Made by a program: the position numbers and the translations under genes
Shown here: positions 37,704-47,380 of the stretch, in pieces
Layout of the letters: each line of letters starts with the position of its first letter
Numbering within the stretch: position 1 is the stretch's first letter
NCBI GenBank assembly: GCA_030427865.1
Contig: JAUICK010000011.1
Coordinates: forward strand, 52,497-116,496
Direction of reading: 5' to 3'
Source: Bacteroidia bacterium
Lineage (GTDB): Bacteria > Bacteroidota > Bacteroidia > Flavobacteriales > Flavobacteriaceae
Length of the DNA: 64,000 nucleotides
The notes under the pieces: model-generated
Seen by the model: the letters and a program-made list of their open reading frames with translations, nothing else
What the model was told of the DNA's origin: nothing
The model's database searches: none

Positions 37704-37832
37704 ATGAGAAAAGAACAACTTACCTCGTCAGTTGCATCAAGCAATTCATCCCACAGTTCTACTGCAAAAAAACAATCATTTTTAGATCAATTTATCCATT
37801 GGTTTAGAGATTTTATTGAAAATGCAGAATAA
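37704..37832 (+). CDS. Small ORF A (42 aa), hypothetical
   Basis: MRKEQLTSSVASSNSS, then a Ser/Thr-rich linker and an amphipathic C-terminal helix FLDQFIHWFRDFIENAE. It lies behind a full consensus promoter. Its start context (TTAAACCCCTAAATA, then ATGAGAAAA) is shared almost exactly by the next small ORF, which has the same length. No signal peptide or known family is seen. The shared leader suggests that both are translated. Confidence 0.5.
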   Translation: MRKEQLTSSVASSNSSHSSTAKKQSFLDQFIHWFRDFIENAE

Positions 37833-37871
37833 TATAATTTTTTTAGTTTTTAACTTTTTAATCCCCTAATT

Positions 37872-38000
37872 ATGAGAAAACAATCCAACAGCATTTTGCT
37901 GAAAATGCTTCCGTTTTTATCAAAAAAACAGGACAAAAGGACACCAAGAGATTACTCAACTCTGGTAGAACATTTTAAAACCAGAATTCAAGTAGAGTAG
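37872..38000 (+). CDS. Small ORF B (42 aa), hypothetical
   Basis: MRKQSNSILLKMLPFLSKK, followed by a charged tail (QDKRTPRDYSTLVEHFKTRI). It lies 39 nt after ORF A, has the same length, and is preceded by TTAATCCCCTAATT directly before ATGAGAAAA. The protein is basic and distinct from ORF A beyond the first three residues. No family is recognised. No terminator separates A and B. Confidence 0.5.
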   Translation: MRKQSNSILLKMLPFLSKKQDKRTPRDYSTLVEHFKTRIQVE

Positions 38001-38036
38001 TTATTAACTATTTGTTGTTTTTGTTACTATCTTTTA

Positions 38037-38067
38037 TTGTCTTACAAGATTGCTTTTATTAAATTTG
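38037..38067 (+). promoter_or_regulatory. Probable purH promoter
   Basis: TTG (38037-38039), 20-nt spacer, TAAATTTG (38060-38067). The -7 box is a full match and lies 25 nt before the purH ATG. Confidence 0.55.
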
Positions 38068-38092
38068 CGAGCTTATTAACAAGACACACTAA

Positions 38093-39619
38093 ATGAGCAC
38101 TTCAAAAACAATTAAATCCGCATTAATTTCGGTGTTTCACAAAGATGGTTTAGAACCTATTGTGAAAAAATTAAATGAATTAAATGTAACTATATATTCT
38201 ACAGGAGGAACAGAGAGGTTTATTAAAGATTTAGGGATAAACGTTATTCCTGTAGATGAAGTTACATCCTATCCATCTATCTTAGGAGGTAGGGTTAAAA
38301 CACTACACCCTAAGGTTTTTGGTGGGATTTTAAATAGGCAAGACAACCAAAATGATGTTGCTGAATTAGCTAAATTTGACATACCGCAAATCGATTTAGT
38401 GATTGTTGATTTATATCCGTTCGAAAAAACAGTTGCTTCTGGTGCAACAGAGCAAGATATTGTTGAAAAAATTGACATTGGCGGAATTTCTCTAATAAGA
38501 GCGGCTGCAAAAAACTTTAAAGACACATGTATTGTTTCCTCTATAAACCAATATGAAGATTTCTTAACTCTTATTTCTAAAAATAATGGGAAAACTTCAA
38601 TATCAGATAGAAAAAAATTCGCAGCAAAAGCCTTTAATATTTCTTCTCATTACGATACTGCCATTTTTAATTATTTTAATGAAGATGAAGTAGTTTTTAA
38701 AGCAAGTGAACAAACTTCAAAAGTGTTGCGTTATGGAGAAAATCCTCATCAAAAAGGATATTTCTTTGGAAATTTAGAAGCAATGTTTCATAAACTTCAC
38801 GGAAAAGAACTAAGTTACAACAACCTTTTAGATGTAGATGCTGCTGCTAATTTAATTCAAGAATTTAAAGGAGAAGCACCAACTTTTGCAATTTTAAAAC
38901 ACAATAACGCTTGTGGTTTTGCACAAAGAGAAACAATTAAACAAGCTTATATAGATGCTTTAGCTGGAGACCCAGTTTCAGCCTTTGGTGGTATTTTAAT
39001 TGCCAATACAAAAATTGATGCAGAAACTGCTACAGAAATTCATTCTTTATTTTGCGAAGTAGTTATTGCTCCTTCTTTTTCAGATGAAGCTTTAACTATT
39101 TTAAAAGGAAAAAAGAATAGAATTATCTTGGTTCAAAAAGAAGTTGAATTACCAAAAACAACAGTTAGAACTTGTTTAAACGGAACTTTAGTTCAAGATA
39201 AAGATTATATTACAGACAAATTAGAAGATTTAAAATATGTTACCAACAATAAACCAACTCAAAACGAGTTAGATGATTTATTGTTTGCTTCTAAATTGTG
39301 TAAAAACACAAAGTCGAATACTATTATTTTAGTAAAAAACAAGCAATTATTGGCAGGAGGAACAGGACAAACAAGTAGAGTTGACGCTCTAAATCAGGCC
39401 ATAGAAAAAGCCAACTCTTTTGGTTTTGATTTAAATGGTTCTGTAATGGCAAGTGATGCGTTTTTTCCATTTCCAGATTGTGTAGAAATTGCAGATAAAG
39501 CAGGTATAAAAAGTGTGATACAACCTGGAGGTTCTATCAAAGATCAACTAAGTATCGATTATTGCAATAAAAATAATCTGTCTATGGTAATGACAGGCAC
39601 AAGACATTTTAAACATTAA
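38093..39619 (+). CDS. purH: Bifunctional AICAR formyltransferase/IMP cyclohydrolase
   Basis: A 508-aa enzyme for the last two steps of de novo IMP synthesis. The N-terminal IMP cyclohydrolase (MGS-like) domain shows SALISVFHKDG, YSTGGTERFI, GGRVKTLHPKVFGGIL and DLVIVDLYPFE. The C-terminal AICAR transformylase domain includes RYGENPHQKG, LKHNNACGFA and MASDAFFPFPD and ends GTRHFKH. It is single and complete. Confidence 0.97.
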   Translation: MSTSKTIKSALISVFHKDGLEPIVKKLNELNVTIYSTGGTERFIKDLGINVIPVDEVTSYPSILGGRVKTLHPKVFGGILNRQDNQNDVAELAKFDIPQIDLVIVDLYPFEKTVASGATEQDIVEKIDIGGISLIRAAAKNFKDTCIVSSINQYEDFLTLISKNNGKTSISDRKKFAAKAFNISSHYDTAIFNYFNEDEVVFKASEQTSKVLRYGENPHQKGYFFGNLEAMFHKLHGKELSYNNLLDVDAAANLIQEFKGEAPTFAILKHNNACGFAQRETIKQAYIDALAGDPVSAFGGILIANTKIDAETATEIHSLFCEVVIAPSFSDEALTILKGKKNRIILVQKEVELPKTTVRTCLNGTLVQDKDYITDKLEDLKYVTNNKPTQNELDDLLFASKLCKNTKSNTIILVKNKQLLAGGTGQTSRVDALNQAIEKANSFGFDLNGSVMASDAFFPFPDCVEIADKAGIKSVIQPGGSIKDQLSIDYCNKNNLSMVMTGTRHFKH

Positions 39620-39652
39620 TGAATTCGATGTTATTTACACTCAGAAATTTAG

Positions 39653-39660
39653 TAAGTTTG
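39653..39660 (+). promoter_or_regulatory. -7 element (TAAGTTTG) of the mre operon
   Basis: It matches TAnnTTTG, 38 nt before the mreB ATG. No clear -33 element is seen. Confidence 0.45.
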
Positions 39661-39698
39661 TAGCAGTACATCAAAAATAAAACAACAAAGATATTTTT

Positions 39699-40727
39699 AT
39701 GGGTTTTTTCGATTTTATGACGGAGGATATTGCCATTGATTTAGGCACTGCAAACACTTTAATAATTCACAATGGAAAGGTGGTTATTGATAGTCCGTCT
39801 ATTGTTGCAAGAAATAGAATATCTGGCAATATTATAGCTATTGGTAGAGAGGCCAATTTAATGCAAGGAAAAACCCATGAAAATATTAAGACCATTCGCC
39901 CATTAAAAGATGGTGTTATTGCAGATTTTGAAGCATCAGAGCAGATGATTAAAGAATTTGTAAAGCAAATTCCATCCATCAAAAAGAAATTATTTCCACC
40001 AGCTTTACGAATGGTTATTTGTATTCCTTCTGGTATTACAGAAGTAGAAAAACGTGCTGTGCGTGATTCTGCAAAACACATGAATGCCAAAGAAATTTAT
40101 TTAATTTACGAACCAATGGCTGCTGCAATTGGTGTTGGTATAGATATTATGGAACCAAAAGGAAACATGATTATTGATATTGGTGGAGGAACAACTGAAA
40201 TTGCCGTAATAGCCTTAGGTGGTATTGTTTGCGACCAATCTGTTAAAGTTGCTGGAGATTTATTTACCAGTGATATTATGTACTACATGCGTACACAGCA
40301 CAACTTACATGTTGGAGAAACTACTGCCGAAAAAATAAAAATTCAAATTGGTGCTGCAACAGAAGATTTAGAAACTCCACCAGATGAAATGTTAGTTCAG
40401 GGTAGAGATCTTTTAAGTGGTAAACCTAAACAAGTACAAGTATCTTTTAGAGAAATTGCAAAAGCTTTAGACAAATCTATTTTAAGAATAGAAGATGCAG
40501 TTATGGAAACTTTGTCTAAAACTCCTCCAGAATTAGCCGCTGATATTTACAATACAGGAATTTATTTAGCTGGAGGCGGCTCTATGTTAAGAGGATTAGA
40601 CAAGCGTTTATCAAGAAAAACAGATTTACCAGTTTACGTTGCAGAAGACCCATTAAGAGCTGTTGTTCGCGGAACAGGAATTGCTTTAAAAGAATTAAAT
40701 AAATACAAGAATGTTTTAATGAAATAG
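39699..40727 (+). CDS. mreB: Rod shape-determining protein MreB
   Basis: A 342-aa bacterial actin. The phosphate-1 motif is AIDLGTANTLI, phosphate-2 is IIDIGGGTTEIAVIALGG, and the adenosine motif YLAGGGSMLRGLD is present. It polymerises under the inner membrane and guides lateral wall synthesis with MreC, MreD, PBP2 and RodA, all encoded directly downstream in order. Confidence 0.97.
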   Translation: MGFFDFMTEDIAIDLGTANTLIIHNGKVVIDSPSIVARNRISGNIIAIGREANLMQGKTHENIKTIRPLKDGVIADFEASEQMIKEFVKQIPSIKKKLFPPALRMVICIPSGITEVEKRAVRDSAKHMNAKEIYLIYEPMAAAIGVGIDIMEPKGNMIIDIGGGTTEIAVIALGGIVCDQSVKVAGDLFTSDIMYYMRTQHNLHVGETTAEKIKIQIGAATEDLETPPDEMLVQGRDLLSGKPKQVQVSFREIAKALDKSILRIEDAVMETLSKTPPELAADIYNTGIYLAGGGSMLRGLDKRLSRKTDLPVYVAEDPLRAVVRGTGIALKELNKYKNVLMK

Positions 40728-40746
40728 CAGTTATAGTTTCTAAGTA

Positions 40747-41574
40747 ATGCAACAGATTATCTATTTTTTTCAGAAGTTTAAGTATTTTCTGTTTTTTATA
40801 TTCTTAGAAATAATTGCACTAGCATTTACTTTTAACAACTTAAACTTTCAAAAAAGTAAATTTATAAATTCTGCAAATTCAATAACAGGAGGCATCTACT
40901 CTACTATTTCTAATACTTCAGAATATTTTAACTTAAAAGAACAAAATGCTCTTTTAGCAGAAGAAAACAATCGTTTAAAAAACTTATTGCAAAAACAAAA
41001 CTCAATTGTTAATACTGCAGATTCTATTGTTATTGATAGTCTAAAATATTATCAAAAATACATTTATACAGTTGCTAAAATTAATAAAAACGAATACTCT
41101 AAAGCTTTTAATTTTTTACTAATAAACAAAGGTTCTAATCAAGGTATAGGTAAAGAAATGGCGGTTATTAATAGTAAAGGAATTATTGGGATTACAGAAA
41201 ACACATCTTCAGGATACACAAGAGTACAGTCTATTTTAAATAGAAATAGTAAAATTAACGCTCGTTTAAAAAACAACTTTTACTTTGGTACTTTGCAATG
41301 GGATGGTAAAGATTATAATACTGTTCAATTACACGACATTCCAAGACAAGCACCATTAAAAATTGGAGACACCATAGAAACAGGTGGAAAATCTACAATT
41401 TTTCCAGAAGGAATTCCTATTGGAACAATATCAAAAATAAATCAAAGAAATACAGTTGATAATAAAGTAGATATTACTCTTTTTAACGATATGAGTAATT
41501 TAGGCTACGTTTATGTTATTAAAAGTTTAGACAAAACAGAAATAAGAACCCTACAAGCAACTGAAAATGAATAA
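40747..41574 (+). CDS. mreC: Rod shape-determining protein MreC
   Basis: 275 aa. An N-terminal membrane helix (about 12-30) is followed by a periplasmic coiled coil (NLKEQNALLAEENNRLKNLL) and the beta-barrel MreC domain, including VINSKGIIGIT, RVQSILNRNSKINARL and GGKSTIFPEGIPIG. It activates PBP2-RodA. It overlaps mreD by 8 nt. Confidence 0.93.
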   Translation: MQQIIYFFQKFKYFLFFIFLEIIALAFTFNNLNFQKSKFINSANSITGGIYSTISNTSEYFNLKEQNALLAEENNRLKNLLQKQNSIVNTADSIVIDSLKYYQKYIYTVAKINKNEYSKAFNFLLINKGSNQGIGKEMAVINSKGIIGITENTSSGYTRVQSILNRNSKINARLKNNFYFGTLQWDGKDYNTVQLHDIPRQAPLKIGDTIETGGKSTIFPEGIPIGTISKINQRNTVDNKVDITLFNDMSNLGYVYVIKSLDKTEIRTLQATENE

Positions 41575-42070
41575 GACTCTTAATAACGGTTTGCTATTTG
41601 TTTTCCTTTTATTATTACAAGTTTTTGTATTAAACAACATTAAGTTTTCAGGTTTTATAAACCCTTATTTATACATTGCCTTTGTGTTCTTATACCCGCT
41701 TAAAGAAAATCGTTTTGCATTTCTTTTTTTAAGTTTTTTGTTAGGGCTGTGTATTGATTTTTTCTCTGATTCTGGTGGAATTCATGCTTTCTCAACTTTA
41801 TGTATTGCCTATTTAAGATTATTCTTTGTGAAAATTTATTTTAGAAAATTGCCTGCAGACTACCCTTTTTTTAACCTAAGAAGCGAGGCGTTTGGTAAAG
41901 TTTTTAACTATGTTGTAACTTTAACAGTTATACATCATCTTATCTATTTTTCTTTTATTAATTTTAGTTTTCAAAATATTACAATGGTATTATTAAATAC
42001 TTTATACTCAAGTATTTTTACGTTGATTTTATTTTTCTCGGGAACCTATATTTTCACTAAAAGTCAATAA
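41567..42070 (+). CDS. mreD: Rod shape-determining protein MreD
   Basis: A 167-aa inner-membrane protein with about five helices; FLLGLCIDFFSDSGGIHAFS is the recognisable family motif. It overlaps mreC by 8 nt and mrdA by 1 nt, which fits the conserved mre operon. Confidence 0.9.
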   Translation: MNKTLNNGLLFVFLLLLQVFVLNNIKFSGFINPYLYIAFVFLYPLKENRFAFLFLSFLLGLCIDFFSDSGGIHAFSTLCIAYLRLFFVKIYFRKLPADYPFFNLRSEAFGKVFNYVVTLTVIHHLIYFSFINFSFQNITMVLLNTLYSSIFTLILFFSGTYIFTKSQ

Positions 42071-43956
42071 TGCAAAGAAGTTTTTTACTGTACATTTTAA
42101 TTACACTTATTGGAGTTATTTTTATTGGAAGATTATTTCAATTACAAATTATTAGAGGCGCTAACTACGACCCTATTCACAACTCTGCTGTTAAAATTGA
42201 GTACGATTATCCCGAAAGAGGCTATGTCTATGATAGAAATGGTAAACTTTTAGTAGCTAACGAACTTTCTTATGACGTTATGGTACAACCCAATCAGGTA
42301 AAACCTCTTGACACTTTAGAGTTTTGTAAGCTTTTAAAAATATCTAAAAAAGATTTTTTTAAAAGATTTCAAAAAGCAAAAAATTATGCACCTTATTTGC
42401 CTTCAGTATTTTTAAAACAATTGGCTAAAGAAGATTTTGCTTTTCTTCAAGAAAAACTTCATAAATACCAAGGTTTTTTTATACAAAAAAGAATTATTAG
42501 AGAATACCCAATAAATGCTGCCGCCAATGTTTTAGGATATATTGGTGAGGTAAATGAAGCATTAGCTAAAAAAAGCGATTATTATCAACCTGGAGAATTA
42601 ATTGGTAAAGATGGTATAGAAAGACAATATGAAAACTATTTAAGAGGAAAAAAAGGAAAAAAATACTTACAAAGAAACAATCTGAACAAAGTTACAGGCT
42701 CTTATTTAGATGGAAAATATGATACACTTCCCGAAAACGGGAAAGATCTAACATTAACCTTAGATATCGATTTGCAAGTTTATGCACAAAAACTAATGTC
42801 TGGAAAAAGAGGCGGAATTGTTGCTATAGAACCCTCTACTGGAGAAATATTAGCATTAGTAACTGCCCCAACTTACAATCCAAATATGTTGGTTGGTAGA
42901 AAACGCTCAAAAAACTCGGTAATTCTTTTTAATGATACAATCAGCAAACCATCTTATGACAGAGGTTTATTAGCTGCATATCCTCCTGGCTCTCCTTTTA
43001 AAATGATGAATGCCTTAATTGGTTTGCAAGAAAATGTAATCGATGAGCAAACTTGGTTCAAATGTTACCATGGTTATAAATATGGTTCAAAATCGACAGA
43101 TTTTATGGGATGTCATTGCGGAATTGTTGGACGGCCAATTAAACTAAAAACTGCCATAGCAAAATCTTGTAACAGCTATTTTTCTAATACTTATAAAAGA
43201 ATTGTTGAAAAAAACAACAAACCTTCAGAAGGGTTAGACAATTGGCATAAACATGTTTCGAGTTTTGGTTTAGGTAATTATTTAGGATACGATCTGCCAG
43301 CAGGTAGCCCTGGGTTAATTCCTAACGGAAAATATTACGACAACCGTTATAAATATTCTTGGAATGGTTCTACAACTATTTCTAATGCCATTGGTCAAGG
43401 AGAGATTTTAACAACCCCTATTCAGTTGGCTAATTTTACTGCCGCTATTGCCAATAGAGGCTATTTTTATACACCACACATTCTAAAAAAAGTTAATAAA
43501 AAACCTATTAAAAACTCTAATTTTACAATCGCTAAACAAACCACAATTAATAAAAAACATTTTACTCCTGTTGTTGAAGCTATGCACGAAGTTTTTAAAA
43601 CTGGTACAGGTAAATGGAGTCAAGTAAAAGGAATTGAAATTTGTGGAAAAACAGGTACTGCCGAAAATTTCGCAAGAATAGATGGGCAAAAAATTCAATT
43701 ACCAGACCATTCTATTTTAGTAGCTTTTGCTCCAAAAGAAAATCCTAAAATAGCATTGGCTATTTTTGTTGAAAACGGCGGTTACGGATCTACAATTGCT
43801 GCCCCAATAACTAGCTTATTGATAGAAAAATACTTACATGGAGAAATATCAAAAGCCAATAAATACAGAGAGCAAAATATGCTAAACTTAAGTTTGCACA
43901 ATATTTATGACAAATTAAACCAAAAACCTCAAGAAATTGCGTCAGGAACGAAATAA
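42070..43956 (+). CDS. mrdA: Penicillin-binding protein 2 (peptidoglycan transpeptidase)
   Basis: 628 aa. One N-terminal membrane helix precedes a PBP dimerisation domain (YDYPERGYVYDRNGKLL through GKDGIERQYENYLRG). In the transpeptidase domain the nucleophile Ser lies in PPGSPFKMM (about 308), SCN is in AKSCNSYF and KTG in CGKTGTAEN. It cross-links lateral wall peptidoglycan together with RodA, whose start it overlaps by 20 nt. Confidence 0.95.
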   Translation: MQRSFLLYILITLIGVIFIGRLFQLQIIRGANYDPIHNSAVKIEYDYPERGYVYDRNGKLLVANELSYDVMVQPNQVKPLDTLEFCKLLKISKKDFFKRFQKAKNYAPYLPSVFLKQLAKEDFAFLQEKLHKYQGFFIQKRIIREYPINAAANVLGYIGEVNEALAKKSDYYQPGELIGKDGIERQYENYLRGKKGKKYLQRNNLNKVTGSYLDGKYDTLPENGKDLTLTLDIDLQVYAQKLMSGKRGGIVAIEPSTGEILALVTAPTYNPNMLVGRKRSKNSVILFNDTISKPSYDRGLLAAYPPGSPFKMMNALIGLQENVIDEQTWFKCYHGYKYGSKSTDFMGCHCGIVGRPIKLKTAIAKSCNSYFSNTYKRIVEKNNKPSEGLDNWHKHVSSFGLGNYLGYDLPAGSPGLIPNGKYYDNRYKYSWNGSTTISNAIGQGEILTTPIQLANFTAAIANRGYFYTPHILKKVNKKPIKNSNFTIAKQTTINKKHFTPVVEAMHEVFKTGTGKWSQVKGIEICGKTGTAENFARIDGQKIQLPDHSILVAFAPKENPKIALAIFVENGGYGSTIAAPITSLLIEKYLHGEISKANKYREQNMLNLSLHNIYDKLNQKPQEIASGTK

Positions 43957-45217
43957 CATTTTTGCTGGCATAGATTGGATTTTAGTAATCTTATTTATCA
44001 TTCTAGTAGGTTTTGGTTGGATGAACATCTATGCAGCTTCAAAAGCAGATGAAGATTTTCAACTACTCAGTTTTTCTACCAAATACGGCAAACAGCTTAT
44101 ATTTATCTGCTTAACAATTCCCTTAATAATTATTATTCTTTTTTTTAACTCTAAGTTTTACGAACAGTTTTCAAGTATTTTTTACATTATTTCTCTTATT
44201 TCTCTAATAGGGCTATTTGTATTCGGTAAAGAAATAAATGGTGCTAAATCTTGGTATAACTTTGGGGTTTTAGGACTACAACCCTCAGAATTCGTAAAAG
44301 CCTTTACAGCTTTAGCAGTTGCCAAACTACTAAGTGATAGACAGTATAATTTTAAATTGATAAAAAATCAAATCAAAGCTTTTATCATCATTTTTACACC
44401 TGCTATTTTAATTACACTACAACCAGATGCTGGGTCTGCTTTAATATATTTAGCATTCTTTTTTGTTTTAAACAGAGAAGGCTTAACACTTAACTACACA
44501 ATTATTGGAGCATTAGCTATACTCATTTTTATACTATCCATTTTTTTTGGATCTGCTTGGGTTTTATCAATACTAATCGCTTTAATTACGGTAGGTGTTT
44601 TTTATGCCATTTATAAAGGAGGAAAAAGGTTTATCAGATTTAATTGGCATAAGGTAATTGGCATATATTTATTGGTAATATTGTTTATTTTTGGAACAAA
44701 TTTTGCCTATAATAATATATTTAAACAGCATCATAGAGATCGTTTCGAAATTTTATTGGGATTAAAAACAGATACAAAAAACATTGGTTACAATTCGCAT
44801 CAATCTGAATTAACAATTAGTTCTGGAGGATTTTCTGGAAAAGGTTTTTTACAAGGCGATATTACCAAAGGAGACTTTGTACCAGAACAGCATACAGATT
44901 ATATTTTTAGCACCGTAGGTGAAGAATGGGGGTTTTTAGGGAGTTCTACAGTAATTATTTTATTTATGTTGATGCTATTTAGAATCATTTACTTGGCAGA
45001 CACACATACAAACAAATTTGGTAGAATATATGGATATGGTGTAGCTTCTATTTTATTTTTCCATGTAATTGTAAATATAGGAATGGTAATTGGTCTATTA
45101 CCAACTGTTGGTATTCCCCTTCCATTTTTCAGTTATGGAGGTTCTTCATTATGGGGATTTACCATCTTATTATTCATATTTATAAGATTAGATGCTCATA
45201 AAAATTACGACTGGTAG
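43937..45217 (+). CDS. rodA: Rod shape-determining protein RodA (SEDS glycosyltransferase)
   Basis: 426 aa with ten or more membrane helices. SEDS features include GAKSWYNFGVLGLQPSEFVK, LQPDAGSAL, EQHTDYIFSTVGEEWGF and PTVGIPLPFFSYGGSSLW. It polymerises glycan strands for PBP2. The start is TTG within the 3' end of mrdA; the next in-frame ATG would remove the first helix. It is the last gene of the operon. Confidence 0.95.
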   Translation: MRQERNNIFAGIDWILVILFIILVGFGWMNIYAASKADEDFQLLSFSTKYGKQLIFICLTIPLIIIILFFNSKFYEQFSSIFYIISLISLIGLFVFGKEINGAKSWYNFGVLGLQPSEFVKAFTALAVAKLLSDRQYNFKLIKNQIKAFIIIFTPAILITLQPDAGSALIYLAFFFVLNREGLTLNYTIIGALAILIFILSIFFGSAWVLSILIALITVGVFYAIYKGGKRFIRFNWHKVIGIYLLVILFIFGTNFAYNNIFKQHHRDRFEILLGLKTDTKNIGYNSHQSELTISSGGFSGKGFLQGDITKGDFVPEQHTDYIFSTVGEEWGFLGSSTVIILFMLMLFRIIYLADTHTNKFGRIYGYGVASILFFHVIVNIGMVIGLLPTVGIPLPFFSYGGSSLWGFTILLFIFIRLDAHKNYDW

Positions 45218-45248
45218 ATTAATTGTAATAAAAACTCAAGCATAAAAA

Positions 45249-45278
45249 AAAGCTCTGAATTTTTATTCAGAGCTTTTA
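45249..45278. terminator. Bidirectional terminator between rodA and rpsT
   Basis: AAGCTCTGAAT / ATTCAGAGCTT, a perfect 11-bp stem with a 4-nt loop, an A-run on the left and T-run on the right. It serves both convergent genes. Confidence 0.85.
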
Positions 45279-45298
45279 TATTTTGTAAATTTAAAATC

Positions 45299-45550
45299 TT
45301 ACAATGCAGCAACGTGCTTTGTTAATTTAGATTTTAAATTAGCTGCTTTATTTTTATGAATAATGTTATTCTTAGCTAACTTATCTAACATAGAAATAAC
45401 ACTTCCTAATTTTCCCTCAGCTTCTTTCTTGTCTTCTACAGCACGTAAATCTCTTACAGCATTACGAGTCGTTTTATGCTGATATTTGTTACGTAATCTT
45501 TTAGATTCGTTACTTCTAATTCTTTTTAATGCTGACTTATGATTTGCCAT
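45299..45550 (-). CDS. rpsT: 30S ribosomal protein S20
   Basis: 83 aa, helical and basic: MANHKSALKRIRSNESKRLR at the start, HKNKAANLKSKLTKHV at the end. The frame stays open upstream through the tRNA gene, but the ATG at 45550 gives the normal S20 start and length. It lies 35 nt after tRNA-Glu on the same strand and is probably on the same transcript. Confidence 0.96.
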   Translation of the reverse strand: MANHKSALKRIRSNESKRLRNKYQHKTTRNAVRDLRAVEDKKEAEGKLGSVISMLDKLAKNNIIHKNKAANLKSKLTKHVAAL

Positions 45551-45585
45551 AATTTCTTTACTTCTTGTTTTTATTAAAACTTTTG

Positions 45586-45657
45586 TAGTCCGTACGGGAA
45601 TCGAACCCGTGTTACCAGGATGAAAACCTGGCGTCCTAACCCCTAGACGAACGGACC
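45586..45657 (-). tRNA. tRNA-Glu (anticodon UUC)
   Basis: A 72-nt cloverleaf on the minus strand. The acceptor stem is GGTCCGT/ACGGACT with discriminator A. The D arm contains CTAGGGGTTAG. The anticodon stem CCAGG/CCTGG encloses loop TTTTCAT with anticodon TTC (complement at 45622-45624). The T arm is GGGTTCGATTCCC. The 3' CCA is not encoded. Confidence 0.97.
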
Positions 45658-45688
45658 TTAACAATTAAATATATCTCAATTGCGGATG

Positions 45689-45717
45689 CAAATATACAAC
45701 GTTTTTAAAATTCTGCA
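45689..45717 (-). promoter_or_regulatory. Promoter of tRNA-Glu/rpsT
   Basis: On the minus strand TTG (45715-45717), 18-nt spacer, TATATTTG (45689-45696). The -7 box is a full match and lies about 31 nt before the tRNA 5' end. Confidence 0.55.
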
Positions 45718-45743
45718 ATATTTTTTTAAAAAAATTTAAAAAA

Positions 45744-47222
45744 TTAATATGCTTTAGCAAAAAGCACTCTTTTTACTGATGGTTTACCCGTTAAAACACA
45801 GCTTCCTGCTTCTTCTAAAGTATCATTTGGTATACATCTAATGGTTGCTTTGGTGTACTCTTTTATTCTATCTTCGGTTTCTTCTGTACCATCCCAATGC
45901 GCAGAAACAAAACCTCCTTTGTTTTTTATCGCTTTTTTAAACTCTTTAAAATCATTTACTACAGTTGTATGCTCTTTTCTGTAATCTATTGCTTTAGCAA
46001 ATAAATTCGCTTGAATTTCTTCTAAAAGTTTCTCTATTACAACAACTGTATCTTCTTGATTAATGGTTTGTTTTTCAAAAGTATCTCTTCTTGCAATTTC
46101 TAAAGTTCCGTTTTCTAAATCACGATTTCCCATTGCAATTCTAACAGGAACTCCTTTTAATTCATATTCTGCAAATTTTGCTCCAGGTCTAAACGTATCT
46201 CTATCATCAAACTTTACAGAAATTCCTTTTGCACGCAGTTCTTTTACAATTTCATTTACTTTTTCTGATATTGCCACTAACTGTTCTTCTCCTTTATAAA
46301 TTGGCACAATAACCACTTGAATTGGTGCTAATTTTGGAGGTAAAACCAAGCCGTTATCATCAGAATGGGTCATAATTAAACCACCTATTAAACGCGTAGA
46401 TACTCCCCAAGAAGTAGCCCAAACATATTCTTGTTTTCCTTCTTTATTGGTAAATTTTACGTCAAAAGCTTCGGCAAAATTTTGCCCTAAAAAATGGCTT
46501 GTACCTGCTTGTAATGCTTTTCCGTCTTGCATTAAAGCTTCAATGGTATACGTATCTTCTGCTCCTGCAAAACGTTCACTATCAGATTTCACACCTTTAA
46601 CTACAGGCATTGCCATAAAATTTTCTGCAAACTCTGCATAGACATCTTGCATTTGTTTTGCTTCTGCGATAGCTTCTTGTTTTGTTGCATGCGCAGTATG
46701 CCCCTCTTGCCACAAAAATTCTGCTGTACGTAAAAATAAACGTGTACGCATTTCCCAACGCACAACATTTGCCCATTGATTTATTAACAAAGGTAAATCT
46801 CTGTAAGATTGAATCCATCCTTTATAGGTATTCCAAATAATAGCTTCAGAAGTAGGTCTAACTACTAATTCTTCTTCTAACTTTGCTTCTGGGTCTACTC
46901 TTAACTTTCCTTCATTATCAGGATCATTCTGTAAGCGATAATGGGTTACAACTGCACATTCTTTGGCAAAACCCTCAGCATTTTTTTCTTCAGCTTCAAA
47001 CAAACTTTTTGGAACAAAAAGCGGAAAATATGCGTTTTGATGCCCAGTTTCTTTAAACATTCTATCTAATTCTGCTTGCATTTTTTCCCAAATTGCAAAA
47101 CCATAAGGTTTAATTACCATACAACCTCTTACTGCTGAGTTCTCAGCTAAATCAGCTTTTACAACCAATTCGTTATACCATTTAGAATAATCGTCTGCTC
47201 TTTTTGTTAAATGTTTACTCAT
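45744..47222 (-). CDS. proS: Prolyl-tRNA synthetase
   Basis: 492 aa from the ATG giving [17 protein letters not shown]; a TTG two codons earlier is less likely. It is a class II synthetase of the shorter, eukaryote/archaeon-like ProRS type without the INS editing domain. Motif 2 contains [20 protein letters not shown], motif 3 is [16 protein letters not shown], then the anticodon-binding domain and the C-terminal zinc-binding-like extension ending in [13 protein letters not shown]. Confidence 0.96.
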   Translation of the reverse strand: MSKHLTKRADDYSKWYNELVVKADLAENSAVRGCMVIKPYGFAIWEKMQAELDRMFKETGHQNAYFPLFVPKSLFEAEEKNAEGFAKECAVVTHYRLQNDPDNEGKLRVDPEAKLEEELVVRPTSEAIIWNTYKGWIQSYRDLPLLINQWANVVRWEMRTRLFLRTAEFLWQEGHTAHATKQEAIAEAKQMQDVYAEFAENFMAMPVVKGVKSDSERFAGAEDTYTIEALMQDGKALQAGTSHFLGQNFAEAFDVKFTNKEGKQEYVWATSWGVSTRLIGGLIMTHSDDNGLVLPPKLAPIQVVIVPIYKGEEQLVAISEKVNEIVKELRAKGISVKFDDRDTFRPGAKFAEYELKGVPVRIAMGNRDLENGTLEIARRDTFEKQTINQEDTVVVIEKLLEEIQANLFAKAIDYRKEHTTVVNDFKEFKKAIKNKGGFVSAHWDGTEETEDRIKEYTKATIRCIPNDTLEEAGSCVLTGKPSVKRVLFAKAY

Positions 47223-47233
47223 AATCAAAAGTT

Positions 47234-47248
47234 TGGCACAAATATTGT
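47234..47248 (+). promoter_or_regulatory. Candidate sigma-54 -24/-12 element
   Basis: TGGCACAAATATTGT fits TGGCAYRN4TTGC at every fixed position except the last (C to T). It lies 133 nt before the Arg/Ser-rich lipoprotein gene in the divergent gap with proS. A sigma-54 activator is encoded in this window, but any link is an inference. Confidence 0.3.
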
Positions 47249-47380
47249 TGCCTTTTATGTGAAGTTTTTGTTAAAAATTAGTATCAACTTTTAAAAAAAC
47301 GATACAAAATTAGTATATTTAGTAGAGTTTTTAGCATAAATTTTCCAATAAAAAGAAGTATTCATCTAAATATTATCATT

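Noticed and set aside
45551..45664. 38-codon N-terminal extension of S20 that stays open through the tRNA gene
   Set aside because: It reads the antisense-free tRNA-Glu sequence itself; the ATG at 45550 gives the normal S20 start.
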